From contig CM032228.1 in NCBI GenBank assembly GCA_019009955.1, positions 229,127,501-229,191,500 of the forward strand: a DNA stretch of 64,000 nt. Direction: 5' to 3'. Below, in pieces: positions 42,716 through 53,875 of this stretch. The notes beneath the pieces were generated by a model. It saw nothing but the letters and a program-made list of their open reading frames with translations, had not been told where the DNA came from and ran no database searches. Origin of the DNA: Riptortus pedestris. Taxonomy: Eukaryota; Arthropoda; Insecta; Hemiptera; Alydidae. The translations under genes were made by a program, and so were the position numbers. Every line of letters starts with the position of its first letter. The stretch's first letter is position 1.

Positions 42716-44330
42716 CATTTATTACATAGTCTCAGACTTTTCGACAACAGTCCCATTACGCTTCCCATCTTTAGTCCAGACTACTTGACCAGGTTCGAGG
42801 ATCGAAAGTTCTCTTGCTCTGTGACGCCCTTCAAAATATTTTTTTTCTGTTTTATATTGTTACGTTTCTTACAAAAATTATAAACGTTGTTTATTAGAGT
42901 TCTTTTGGATTGCCAAATTAAATAAACAGGCTTTAGAGTTTTTATCACTGAAGAATTTATTTAACATTGCACTACACACTTGGTTAATTATTCTTAACTA
43001 CTACTCAAAGTAGCACTGATCTTCACTGTTCTTCTTATTGCACACTCCAATTACATACGATCACTGAAGTTCACAAAAACACGGCACTACACTGTTCTTT
43101 ACATAAGCAATGCTTTGTGCTGTTCTACAGTGTTCTACTGCTCTTCAAATAAAACATTAAATGAAAGAGAGCTGATAACAAACTAACTCTCGGGACGAGC
43201 TGGACCGCTTTTATAGTTGGGCAGTAAACATCTAACAGAGTGCCGAGAATGGGGTAGACGCGTTGTCTAGAACATTCCCGGCCACAGTAGGCACTTTAGG
43301 CGCCAATAGTCCTTCCATCGGCCTGCTCCTTAGATCTCCTTCGTACTTCTTTAATAAGTGATTAACTCTGTTTCACATACTTAATTTTCGAATCATTGTG
43401 CTTTTCAATGTTAGGCCAACCTGGATTCATCAGTTCACGATTAAGACAAGCAGAATTGTATGAAGTTTCCTTCCACACAACAGTTCGGGCGGTGAATTAA
43501 CGCGTTCCAATGGAGCGGCTCGGTGAGCCATAAGTCCTAAATAAGGCTCATTATTTTTATAAAGAATATGTCTGTACCGCCCTCTCTGCTTGACCAGTAG
43601 AAAATTCACCATTCCAACTAATAATAATTTATTATCATTATCTCAACTAAGAAACTTGGGAAATCCATGAATGGAAACAATAGACAAATAAGCGTTCTTA
43701 ATAGATGCGATTCCAGTCTGATCTAATGAAAATAATTCAATAAATTTTGAAAGGTAGTCTTGCTTGCAAAGGTACATTATTTTTTTATTGTGCTGCAAAT
43801 TGTAAGCTCTACAACTTCCCATGGCCTTCCCGGAATGGGTTGCGGCCTCAATGGATCTGCTTCGATATTAGCTCTATGTTCGAGACACTAATGACAAGTC
43901 TCTACGATCTTCTTTACATCTGAGCTAATACCAGGCCACCAAACAGTTTCTTTTACAAGTGCCAGACACTTGTTCACACATTGGTGAACGCTATATATTT
44001 GTGAGAGTACTTCGTTTCTTAATTTTTTCGGGATACATATTCTCGTCATTCGTAAAATCGAACCATTTACGAAAACAGAATTTCCTCGTTCTGTGTGGAG
44101 TTCTGTCTGGCGCAAACTTGACCAGTGAAAATAGCACATTTAATGAGACGACTCAAACTATCCTCTGCCATAGCCTTCCTAATAGTTTCTAATTTTGAAT
44201 CTGAGCAAGGTAGATCTGACATTATTTCTCCAGTAAACATATCCAACTTACCATCAACAAATTCGTTATTTTTATTTATTGATTGAATAACTTGTATCAC
44301 ATTTAATCTATTATTGTAATTTTTTATCCT
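42716..44330 (-). pseudogene. Ty3/gypsy-like pol relic (integrase region), broken
   Basis: Four minus-strand pieces appear in integrase order. 44067-44300: linker before integrase (LPCSDSKLETIRKAMAEDS). 43888-44139: zinc-binding domain, with H in SVHQCVNK and C at the end, and the WWPGISSDVKK hallmark. About 43620-43880: a frame-broken core remnant. 43430-43612: AHRAAPLERVNSPPELLCGR, the usual end of the core. The C-terminal RARELSILEPGQVVW lies at about 42740-42830, beyond an LTR-like insertion (42858-43376). Part of the catalytic core is deleted, frames change several times, and gag, protease and RT are absent. It cannot be functional. Confidence 0.78.
42858..43376 (-). mobile_element. Candidate solo LTR inside the gypsy relic
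   Basis: On the minus strand this ~519 bp block starts TGTGAAACAG and ends CGTAACA. It carries a TATA-box word (CTATAAAAGCGG near 43206-43217) followed by gtcccgagagttag, as in an LTR promoter and transcription start. It separates integrase pieces that should be adjacent, so it was inserted later. A target duplication is not obvious, so the exact edges are uncertain. Confidence 0.5.
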
Positions 44331-44835
44331 TTCATTGAAATCACTGTCATCCGTACGATATATAGATCGTGACGATGAGCGTTTTATTGGTCCATATACT
44401 ATGTAACGGCACGCACGAATAAATAGTGTTACAAGCTATAATGAGAGCTACACAACATACGTAAACCTAATTACCCCGTATTCTAAAATACGGTCTAATT
44501 CAGCAATACATAGGCTGTTAACCGAAACAAGAGGTGCAATAGACCGGAACAAACCGATCAATAGCTAGTCAATGCCGAATGGCGTTGGCAAACTATCCCA
44601 AAACACTTTCTGTCTGTAGAGGAAGGAAAGACTCACAGCTAATGAGGTGAAGAGCCCGCCAATATTAGTCTGTCTACCAATACATGAAATATGAAAATCT
44701 CTACCGGTCTCTCAGATCGGTGTTTCGGTAAAAGTGTTAATTAGAGAATACGGTATATATCATATATTTTCAAGCCAAGAACGTAAAATCATAATTGAAG
44801 ACTAAATCACAAAGCTCCCTTAAATGTATGTCACG
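44331..44835. other. Interval, possibly more of the LTR element
   Basis: Less AT-rich, unique-looking sequence upstream (minus strand) of the integrase relic. No RNase H or RT motif is recognisable. Short inverse words (tctaccggtctctcagatcg and cggtgtttcgg) were noted but not interpreted. Confidence 0.35.
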
Positions 44836-45056
44836 GGGCTCAGGTTGGCCGTGTGGGTTAGGGCGTTTTTCTTGATCTCATATGGTAAACCTAGAATGGT
44901 GGCTTAGATTCCCGTCCTGCGAAGTGGAAATTTATGTTGTGACAGGCTTACTAAATAAATTCCTTCATCACGCAATGGTTAGAATAGAGTGGTTCCCTGT
45001 AGATAACCCGTTCCAATTAGCAAAAAGTGGACGTAAATAAATAAATAGTAATAATA
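44836..45056 (+). repeat. tRNA-derived SINE, copy 5, diverged
   Basis: gggctcaggttggccgtgtg, ttgatctcatatggtaaacc, a worn box B (cttagattcccgtcc), gtagataacccgttccaatt and a taaataaataaatagtaata tail. A ~40 bp part of the body is missing. Confidence 0.7.
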
Positions 45057-45621
45057 AAAATGTATCTCACGTAATAAAGGTCCGTTAAAATTTATATTTG
45101 GTATTTAAGCTGAGAAAAAGACGTTTCATCGTGTATTGGCTAATTATTAGCGTGTGATTACTAAAGTTGTGGGGATGGGGGGGGGGGGGTGCTAAAGGCT
45201 GAAAATTAATAAAAAGCAGATATATTTATTTACTTTTATCTAAATATTAATGATTAAAGTCTTGTGAGAGAAAATGTTTACAGAATAACATTTATAGAAA
45301 ATAAAATTGGTTATACATGACGAATTTTCAATCTGGCACGTAATAGTGGGAATATTTTGAATTTTCGACGTTCTTCCTCTCTAAATCTCGTTTTTCCTCC
45401 CCATGGCCTAGTTCGAACAGGTGACGGACTTGATCTTTAGTTTCGTAAAATGCACTTACATATTATATTTACTGCTTAGATATATTTTTTTATTAAATAC
45501 ATGTAATTTATAAACGACCACGTTCTTTTCATTTTTTAGTTTGGATCGATAGAACGTTTTTGATAAATCACATTATGAGTACAACCTCAAAAGCACACTG
45601 TCCTTGAGGGGGATATGCTAA
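45057..45621 (-). mobile_element. HINE copy, diverged, 3' end lost
   Basis: atgtatctcacgtaataaag, a G run near 45180, caatctggcacgtaatagtg, and, without (TA)n, tttggatcgatagaacgttt, tatgagtacaacctcaaaag and ccttgagggggatatgct. Old. Confidence 0.65.
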
Positions 45622-45935
45622 ATAACATAGATATTTCAAGTGACTCAGTTAGTTTATTAATATAAAGACATAAATATTCAAAGGATTGTCTCGTAATAAG
45701 GTCACCCATGAGATAAAAGTGTAGTAGTCGAGAGGAAAGGCAAACAATCTACATTGTGCAAACAATGATATTTTTGATTAGAATACCAGTTCACTTTATG
45801 TAATATCAACTTTAGGATGGAACTGAGAGAAACTAATTGACCTTAAAGAATTGTACAACGTACAAACAGGACAAAGTGGCAGCAGACAAAATGGGTTTAC
45901 AGTCAAACGTTACAATTTTATACATGTATATAATT
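45622..45935. other. AT-rich interval, nothing recognised
   Basis: No recognised repeat or frame. Confidence 0.4.
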
Positions 45936-46100
45936 GCTAAGGTACCGACTTCGCTAGGGAAATCATTAGAGTCAATATGATGAGTGTACTTTTTTTTTTG
46001 GCAAGGCTGCAAAATATTTTTACATTTCCCCGTGTCCTTGTTTGTATTATTATATATTTTGCAAAGAGAACTTATAGACTTTTTTAGCCTTGATGATTAA
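45936..46100 (-). repeat. CTAGCT repeat, terminal fragment
   Basis: gctaaggtaccgacttcgct, agggaaatcattagagtcaa, ggcaaggctgcaaaatattt: the CTAGCT end of the family, in minus orientation, fading near 46100. From there to 46319 nothing was recognised. Confidence 0.55.
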
Positions 46101-46319
46101 AAAGAAAAAAAAATCCTGATCAACCCTTCTGCACTGGTAAGGTAAAATAAGGTGGACAATATTAATCATAATCATGGATTGTATTCATTCATATTTACTG
46201 AGAACTATTATTGAGGTTGCTTTGCTTTGGAAAAATGTAGGCTGAATAATGAGTTTGAGTCTTATTCAATGCAAGGGTGTCTGAGTTTTGACTTATATTA
46301 AATTTTACAGTTTTCTGGG

Positions 46320-47586
46320 CAATCGATGAAATCTGAGCTGAGATTGTCAGACAAAACGATTTTGAAAATTCAAAATATCACCGATACTATAAGTCGGATT
46401 GGAAAACTGTGTCTAATCAGTCATAGCGCAAGTTAAATATACTATAAATATTGTTATATATATTTATTCATTATCTTGAATGTAAACCGAGATATTTGCA
46501 TTTTTGAGCCATCTGCAAATCCTCACTTCTACTCATGTCGCATAAACAATACATTATTCTATAATGAATACCTTTATTCTAAGCTTAAATACCAAATACT
46601 GTTTTGAAGGTATCTTTTTCTGTAATCGTTGAATAATGGTAACATTACTAAACTGAAATGAGTGAAGAAAGTGAAACATTTTGCAATCGATTGAAGAATG
46701 TAACCACTTTCTTCACAAGTGAAGAAAGTGAATTGCCTTCTTAATTAGTAATAAGTATAAATTAAAAAATAATTTGAAGTTGGAAATTAAATGCTTTTAA
46801 ATGTTTCTTAACATTGTAAGAATTTATTTTAACAAAATAAATTGAAATGTGAATGAATTATTGGTGGAAATAATCAATATATTTTAAAATTTAAATATAT
46901 TAATAATTACCTTCCTTGCTTATAACCTTTCACAACCATGCTTATAACCTACCAACAACATACCATAATCTTCACAACATCCTAATTTTGTTCATATTCT
47001 GGTTAGATCTGATCATGTATTACACGATTACAGAAAAAATTTAATATTACACTCGTGACGAAAGTAGAATTTACAACTCTCGTGAAATTACCACACTCGC
47101 TTCGCTCTTGTGGGAAAACGTTTCACTCGAGTTGTAAAATGATCTACTTTCGTCACTTGTATAATAAATAACTATTATTACACTAGAAAAATGCAAATAT
47201 TTTTTGGTGACCCCCCACCCCCCGTTAAATTCTTGGACTATTAAAATTTGGTCTGAGATACAAATCATTCTGAATCATTATAAATTACAGGACTAGATGG
47301 AGTAAAAAGGTTTCAATAAAATTAATGTGTTATATCCAGTATTAGTATTAATTTCCGGTGAAGAATATTTCTTTCTACCTGTTCGGCTCTGAAAGGTTAG
47401 CAGACCTGTTTGTTTACAATGCAGACGCTTTTCTTTAGAATAATATTAGAATTGAATGAATTTTTTCTCATTAACGTTTATATTTATTCACTTAATATTC
47501 ACGGTATTGTTTAGTGTTCTCGATATGTAGATTTATCTATTTCAATACTTCATGATGGAAATCTACTTCCCCTGCATAACGGAATT
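46320..47586 (+). mobile_element. HINE copy, L variant, with nested foldback element
   Basis: 46320-46611 (aaatatcaccgatactataa to aaataccaaatactgttttg) and 47185-47586 (gcaaatattttttggtgacc to gatggaaatctacttcccct, gcataacgga) flank the foldback copy. The right part is the inverse of 29425-29833, so this HINE belongs to the inverted duplication. The 5' terminus and (TA)n are missing. Confidence 0.72.
46612..47184. mobile_element. Foldback (MITE-like) element, copy 2
   Basis: Inverse of 29834-30428, including the hairpin (47049-47167) and the outer word ctgtaatcgttgaataatgg. It lacks ~60 bp present in copy 1 near 30100-30160. The frame 47071-47268 is incidental. Confidence 0.65.
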
Positions 47587-47690
47587 TTGTACTGTCGGAA
47601 TTTTAGAAAAAAGAATGAGACACAACAGTTCTAGAAAATTAAATTTGCAAAGAGATTGGATGTATGGAGTTTCCTAGTCAATTCTTAATA
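46612..47690. repeat. Inverted duplication, right copy
   Basis: Counterpart of 29326-30430 in inverse orientation, from the foldback end to ggagtttcctagtcaatt. The two arms enclose about 16 kb that contains LINE-1A and the gypsy relic. Confidence 0.75.
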
Positions 47691-47709
47691 AACAGATATT
47701 TCGAGTTTT

Positions 47710-48638
47710 AGCAGATTTCCCTCAAGGGAAATCAGCTATTGAGGTTGTACTCATGACGGAATTTTCGACATTTTTCTTCAAATGTCCATCGTTCCTACCT
47801 AGTAGATGACGAAAATGAGGTCCGTTCAAAACTATATATATATTTGTCTGTTACCGCTCTAGCGGTCGCAATTTTTGTTTAATCCTTACCAAACTTCATA
47901 TTTAAGCGTTTTATGTAAAAAGAAAGATGAAGTTCGTTAACGGCTGAAATCGAACCAGTGAGAGGGGGGGTTTAAAGGAGAGGATTTTCGAAAATTCGAA
48001 ATATCTCCGTTACTATACGTCGGATCGAAAAATTATTCAGAATCAATCTTATTACAAATTAAATTTACTATAAATATTGATATATACATTTATTCTCTAT
48101 CTTGAATATTAACCGAGATATTTGCATTTATCAGTTTTCACCAAACCGTCACTTCTACTCATGTTACGTAAACAATACTCTGATACATAATAAATCACAT
48201 TATTGGAAGTTTAAATACCAAAAATTGTATTCAAGAGACCTTTATTATACGAGATACATGCAACTATGTACTGGTGACTCCCCCCCCCCCCATCTTAAAG
48301 TTTTGAACTACTAAAATTTTATTGATTGAGATAACAATTATTCTGACTCATTATTAATTACAGTACTAGATATAGTAAATAGTTCTCAATAAAATTAATG
48401 TGTTATATTCTGATATATTTCAGTAATTGTTTTTCTTTCCGGTGTGAGGCGGGACCCGTTTGTTTACATTTCTAACCTAAGGCTTCCTGTCGGCAGGCTA
48501 TTGAAATTGGATGAAACATTTCTTATTTCCGTTTGTATTTATTCACGGTGTTGTGTTAGCAGTAGGTATGTATATTTATCTATTACTAAACTTCACTAGG
48601 GAAATCTGCTTAGTTTACGCAGCCCCTGCGTGACGGAC
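47710..48638 (+). mobile_element. HINE copy, L variant, full length with minimal (TA)n
   Basis: agcagatttccctcaaggga; tacctagtagatgacgaaaa; a TA tract of only about ten bases (47833-47843); gttaccgctctagcggtcgc; G run; attaaccgagatatttgcat; C run near 48282; gacccgtttgtttacatttc; gggaaatctgcttagtttac; hairpin acgcagcccctgcgt; gacggac. The best-preserved L copy on the plus strand. Confidence 0.88.
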
Positions 48639-48644
48639 TTTTCT

Positions 48645-48830
48645 ATTTCCCCTCTTCCTAATTTCGGCCACATTGGTCCTCAGTTTTACATTAAATGTTT
48701 ACATATAGAGCGTTAACAGACAAGTATATAGGTTATATGTGTGTACAAAATTTTTAACGAACTCATTATCGTCATGCCCTCAGTCGGATCAGTGTATTTT
48801 CGAAAGAATTTTTTAATACCCTTCTGATAG
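48645..48830 (-). mobile_element. HINE 5' fragment, old
   Basis: aatttcggccacattggtcc, gagcgttaacagacaagtat, aactcattatcgtcatgccc: a worn core-to-5' segment with no terminus. Confidence 0.5.
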
Positions 48831-49140
48831 TATTACCGCAATACTTGGTTCCAACGAAAGGAAAAGTGCTAAGTTCACTAAGATAATTACTAAGGGAGAA
48901 AGGCAGACACAGGTTGATGGCCTAATATACTTGTATAACGAGAACGCGTGGCATTGCTCCAATATCAGCTTTTACCTTGATTAGAAGACAGAGATTTTCT
49001 GGAATAGCCACACTACTTACTCCACTCCAACTCATTGACTGTAATGTAGCATGGAAGGTGTCGTACCAAATTTGTTTACAAATATTTCATTATCTCCTCC
49101 GTTCGCCTTGCTTTCATTTTCACAATGTGGGGATACATAT
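48831..49140. other. Unique-looking interval, nothing recognised
   Basis: No repeat or frame recognised; the 65-codon frame at 48977-49174 has no family likeness. Confidence 0.4.
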
Positions 49141-49540
49141 TAGCAGATTTCCCATAAGAAAATCGTACGCATGACGCGATTTTCGACATATTTCGTCAAA
49201 TGTCCACCAATCCTACACAGGAGATGACGAAAATGAGGTCCTTTCAAAAAAGTCCGTAACGCAGGGGCTGCGGAAACTAAGCAGATTTTCCACGTGAAGT
49301 TATACAATAGAGAAATCTCCATACGAGAGCCGAACAGTTACTGCAAATGGCTGAATTAGCCTTTGCGGGAAACTCAGTCGTCAGTTAAGGACCATATTTA
49401 ATAAAAATGCAAATATCTCGGTTAATATTCAAGATAGAGAATAAATGCCAAATAATGTTCACATTAAACGTTCTGATTTGAGATACTTCCAAATACATGA
49501 CGCGCCAGGAAATCTGCTTAGTTAACACAGCTCCTGCGAC
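49141..49540 (+). mobile_element. HINE copy with nested minus-strand HINE piece
   Basis: Plus-strand 5' end 49141-49248 (agcagatttcccataaga to gaggtcctttcaaaa) and 3' end 49449-49540 (acgttctgatttgagatact, aggaaatctgcttagttaac, agctcctgcg) enclose a minus-strand S fragment 49252-49448 that opens with its 3' terminus (gtccgtaacgcaggggctgc) and has no 5' half. Confidence 0.65.
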
Positions 49541-49606
49541 ACATTTTATGAACAAAAAGATGAGTTGGAGTTGGGAAATTTACTCCCTTTTTTATGGTTA
49601 CTAAGA

Positions 49607-49668
<62 letters not shown>

Positions 49669-49999
49669 CTTGTTTTTCTGAGAGAGAGCCAATGCCTTGA
49701 AATCAAAAGGAGAGACTTTGAAGGGTAGAAATTCAGTGAAGCAAAAGGAGCTTGAGAGGTTTTCAGGATATCCCACGAAAAACTCAAATCTCCATTTTCA
49801 TTCTGCTTGCGTAATGTTTCTCCACTCAGTCGGGTTATTACAATCCCTTATTTCCATTTCAGTTCTAAACATTTTACGTGCTGACATACCGCTTGCTGGT
49901 AAATCACACTAGTAACGCCACCACATATTCTGACTGAAAATCAAAAACTTGACTTCCTCACTTAAAAAAAGAGCTACGAAAAAATACATGACTAACAAT
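49541..49999. other. Interval with (TA)n tract
   Basis: A (TA)n tract at 49609-49666. The remainder (agagagagccaatgccttga onward) is unrecognised. The two IYIY frames here are artefacts of the tract. Confidence 0.6.
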
Positions 50000-50126
50000 T
50001 ACAGAAAACTAATACAATAACAAGATTGGTTCTATAAAATTTTATGATCCGCATCAAAACAACGCAGATATTTTGAATTTTCGTATCTCCTCCAACCCAC
50101 CTCTTATTCCCGATCCGATCTCTGGT
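50000..50126 (-). mobile_element. HINE interior fragment
   Basis: aataacaagattggttctat, atgatccgcatcaaaacaac, gatattttgaattttcgtat: the segment around 'gatccgacgtatagtaacgg' of other copies, with no ends. Confidence 0.5.
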
Positions 50127-50135
50127 ACTAAAAAA

Positions 50136-50562
50136 GTCCGTCACGCAGGGGCTGCGTAAACTAAGCTGATTTCCCACGTGAAGTTATACAATAGAGAAAT
50201 AGGCATACTGCTAACACTTAATACCAACGTAAGTAAATCAAGCGGTAATGAGAAATCGTTAATTTTCATAAACTCCCAAAGGAAACGGCTTCTGAATTGT
50301 AAACAAATAGATCTGCCAACCACTGAGTGCTGAACAGATAGATATATACTTCGCCGTAAAGAAAAACAATTACAGATAGGTATACATCTGAATATAACAC
50401 ATTAACTTTATTGCAAATATTAGCTATATCTAGTACTGCAATTTATAATGTATCAGAATAATTTATATTTTAATAACTAAAACTATAGTAGTCCATGAAA
50501 TAAAGAAGGGGGGGGGGCATCATCAGAACGTTTTTGCATATATCTCACAAAGTGAAAGGTTA
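50136..50562 (-). mobile_element. HINE 3' part, L variant
   Basis: gtccgtcacgcaggggctgc, caaatagatctgccaaccac, a G run near 50508, atctcacaaagtgaaaggtt. It stops where LINE-2B ends, so LINE-2B may have inserted into it. Confidence 0.75.
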
Positions 50563-50606
50563 GAAGACAAGGAATGTTAGGTTTGTTTGTTTGTTTGTTT
50601 GTTTGT

Positions 50607-51593
50607 TATGGGCAAAAAACTTCATGGTTATCAATGCCCAACACTCTTCATACTGTATTTGAGTTCCCCAGTCATGGGAAGTCCCAGGCACACGCATGCT
50701 AGACCGACTTTTATTATATATTAATATGCACATATATATACATACATATATATATATACACATATATACACATATACATACATACACACACATACATATA
50801 CACATATATTTTACATTATTTTTAACATTATATATATATATATTTTTTTTTCCAACCCCCTCTTTTTTACCTTTTTTCCTTTTAAATTTTTTTTTTCTTT
50901 TTCCCCCTTTCCTTTATTTATTTTTTTTTTCCCTTCTCCCTCTTTTTTTTTTTTCTTCTTCCTTTTTTTCTTTTGGTAAGGGGGGGGGGTTTCGGCCATA
51001 TGCACCTACCATTACACCTACTCGCCGGTATCACAGAAACCATTTCGACTCATTGATAAACACTAAGAAGAAAAGTTATGTTATCACCAATTACATTAAA
51101 CTTATGGACTACATATCTAATTAACTATTAAATGACAGCATTAGACTTAAAGCTCATCACGAGAAACACATCCATTAATGACATAAAGTTAAAAAAAAAA
51201 AAAAATAAAAAAAAAAAAAAAAAAAAAAAAAAATAAAAACTACATATATATATTAAAATTAGATACCTTAAAGTAAACATTAGAACTATAAATTGTTAAA
51301 AGAGCATTATAAATACAACCATTAAAACATTAAAATAGCAACAAGATTAAAGCTATACAAATAAATATTAAAATTAAATCCAAAGAAGAAAAGAAAATAA
51401 ACATCTAATATAAAGCTTATTAAAATAACCATTAAGATAACAACAACGTTCGAACAATTAAAATAAATATAAAAATTAGATCCATAAAAATTAACATCAA
51501 GCTCAAAGCCTATTGATATAACCATTAAAATAACAGATACAATAAGCATTAACTAAAACTCTTGCAATAACTTTGAAACAGAAGAAACCTTAG
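50607..51593 (-). other. LINE-2B 3' UTR, low complexity
   Basis: Holds a TA/CA-rich stretch (50722-50845), a T/C-rich stretch (50850-50975), a G run and A-rich tracts (51188-51238) on the plus strand. Frames predicted here are low-complexity artefacts. 51300-51590 is AT-rich with aattaaaatxaa-like repetition. Confidence 0.55.
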
Positions 51594-53875
51594 CTATATG
51601 TGGCTGGAAAGGCCCGTTAAATGGAGAAACCTTATTACCCTGTCAGTGGCCGCTCTACTGTTTGCTAGGGCGTCGCCGAGGTTCCTTGGAATACCGAGGT
51701 CAGCCAGGATGCCTCTGTATTTCCTGCACTCTTCAAAAATGTGCCTGACTGAAAGGCTTTTACGGCACACTGTACAGGAGGGAGTGTTCCTACCTTTAAT
51801 TAGATGGAGATGTGTCAGCCTAGTGTGGCCATGCCGGAGTCTGCAAATCAACACCTCCTGTCCACGATGGTGTCTCGATGAAGACTCCCAGGCCGCAAGG
51901 TCCTTCTTCACCATCTTCAACTTGCTGCAATCGGACTCCTCCCACAAGTTCTTCCAGCTCTTGTTGATGTCTTCAATTAGAGGTGCAGCAATTTCGTTTG
52001 GAGTGAGAGGAATTGGTGTTGCAGACGGCAAGGAATGGCCGAGATTGGCTTCTCTATCAGCCCTCTCGTTACCGGGAATCCCACGGTGCCCCGGCACCCA
52101 GATTAGCAGCACCGACTTGCCCAGCTCGTGTAGCATCGTTGTGTAATGCAGTACCTTAACCACTCCTGGGTTATTCCTAAATATATTTCTAGTACCAGAG
52201 TCAGTGCATATAACGATGTGTTTGGCCTCAGAGGACATTGAGCGGTATAGAGCGGCTGAGATCGCAAACAGCTCGGCGGAGAAAATGCCGGATAAGGCGT
52301 TTAGTTTGAAGGCGCGAGCTGTTCTGTCAGCAACAAAGGCGCAAGCGGTCGACCCTTCGATCTTAGAACCATCGGTGTATATGACCTGCTTTTGGTCGAT
52401 TCTTCCAAGGAGGTCATAGAGCTTCTTGGTTAGCTCGAAACTATCCAGGGTGTCCTTCTTTTTTGCAAGGTCTATGCTCTGTGGCCTTTTTAGCGTCCAA
52501 GGGGGAATAGACTCTTCGACTGCTATGGTTTCGATTCCCTTAATTTGATTAATGAGTTTCTTCATACGCAGGGCGAGTGGTGCTGGTGAGGATGCAGCCT
52601 GATAAAGGTTCTCATACTTTGACTGAAAAATGTATGAGAAGCATGGGTGATTGGGTTTAGAGTATACTTTGCTGATGTATCTTGCGGCTAACTGGTGTCT
52701 TCGGAATAGGAGTGGGTGCACTCCAGCCTCAGCGCACAAACTGAAAACTGGGGTTGTCCGGAAGGCTCCAGTTGCTATCCTTAAGCCTGCGAAATGAACA
52801 GCGTCAAGGGTAGTGAGGGCAGGCGTTCTTGCCGAGCCATAAACTAGGCTACCGTAGTCTAATTTGGAGCGTATTAATGCTTTGTATATTTTTATTAGTG
52901 TGGATCGGTCGGCTCCCCATGATGTCCCACAAAGGACCTTCAGGATCCACATCCTCCGATAGCAGGTGTTCTTCAGAGCGGTTATGTGCGGTAGCCAGCT
53001 AAGGCGCTTATCAAGTGTCACGCCTAGAAAGCGGGCTTGTCCTGTGCTTAGAATCGGTTGGCCATTTATATGTAGAGACGGACAAGCGAAGTCGCCTCGA
53101 CGTCTGCTAAACATTAAGCATTTGGACTTTTCATGCGAGATACGAAAGCCCGTTGCGGTGCACCATGCAAGCAACCTGTTAATACAGGCCTGCAAATTCC
53201 TCCTAATAAACTCCAGACTTTCGGAGCGGCACAGGATCAGAAGGTCATCCGCATACAGGAAAAATTTGACGTTATTGTTAAAGCACTTAGTAATGGAACA
53301 CATGGCAATCAGGAAGAGGGTACTACTAAGTGAACTTCCTTGAGGAATCCCGTATTCGGTGTCTCTCGGATCGGATTTGAGGCCGTTCACCACTATCTGA
53401 ACCAGCCTTCTGTCCAAGAATTCCGCTACATACCTTGGCAGGTTCCCCACAAATCCCCAGCACTTAAGGCTTTTCAATATGTTGTGTCTCCATACTGAGT
53501 CAAATGCCTTATGTATGTCGAAAAGGACCGCCACAGCAAATTGTTTCCTTATGAAGGCAAGGCTCACCTCCCTCTCCAGGATGACGAGGTTGTCCATAGT
53601 TGACCGTCCACGGCGAAATGCTGACTGCTCCACGGGAAGAAGACCGCGCCTCTCTAGGGTCCACTGTAATCGCCGATTAACCATTCTTTCAAGAACTTTG
53701 CTTAAGCAGCTGATCAGGGAGATCGGCCGATAGCTGGACGCATGTTTCTTGTCCTTGTTGGTTTTAGGGATAGGGATTATTAAGGATAACTTCCACTCTT
53801 GGGGCAGCCTTCCCTGAGACCATACCTGGTTGTACAGCTTGAGGAGGCAACTCATCCCCTCTCGAGAAAGATGCT
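51594..53875 (-). pseudogene. LINE-2B ORF2, RT and RNase H part
   Basis: The longest frame (753 codons, ATG at 53855) covers the RT from its middle: ASSYRPISLISCLSKVLE, RRGRSTMDNL, FDIHKAFDSVW, GIPQGSSLSS and the catalytic YADD (near 53244-53255). RNase H follows with YTDGSKIEG, SAELFAIS, ICTDSG and GNERADREA; about ten residues after the CTDS aspartate seem deleted relative to LINE-1A. It ends with CTVCRKSLSVRHIFEEC, the same C-X2-C-X7-H-X4-C motif. The first ~290 residues that in LINE-1A join endonuclease to RT are missing, and the frame changes at the joint near 53870. Large antisense frames (51598-52146, 52966-53343) are shadows. Confidence 0.88.

Noticed and set aside
50696..51124. 142-codon plus frame and the antisense lysine-rich frame at 50811-51005
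   Set aside because: Built from TA/CA and T/C simple repeats in the LINE-2B 3' UTR.
51598..52146. 182-codon plus frame, and others at 52966-53343, 56251-57471 and repeats in the array
   Set aside because: Antisense shadows of LINE ORFs; they recur only because the sense ORFs recur.
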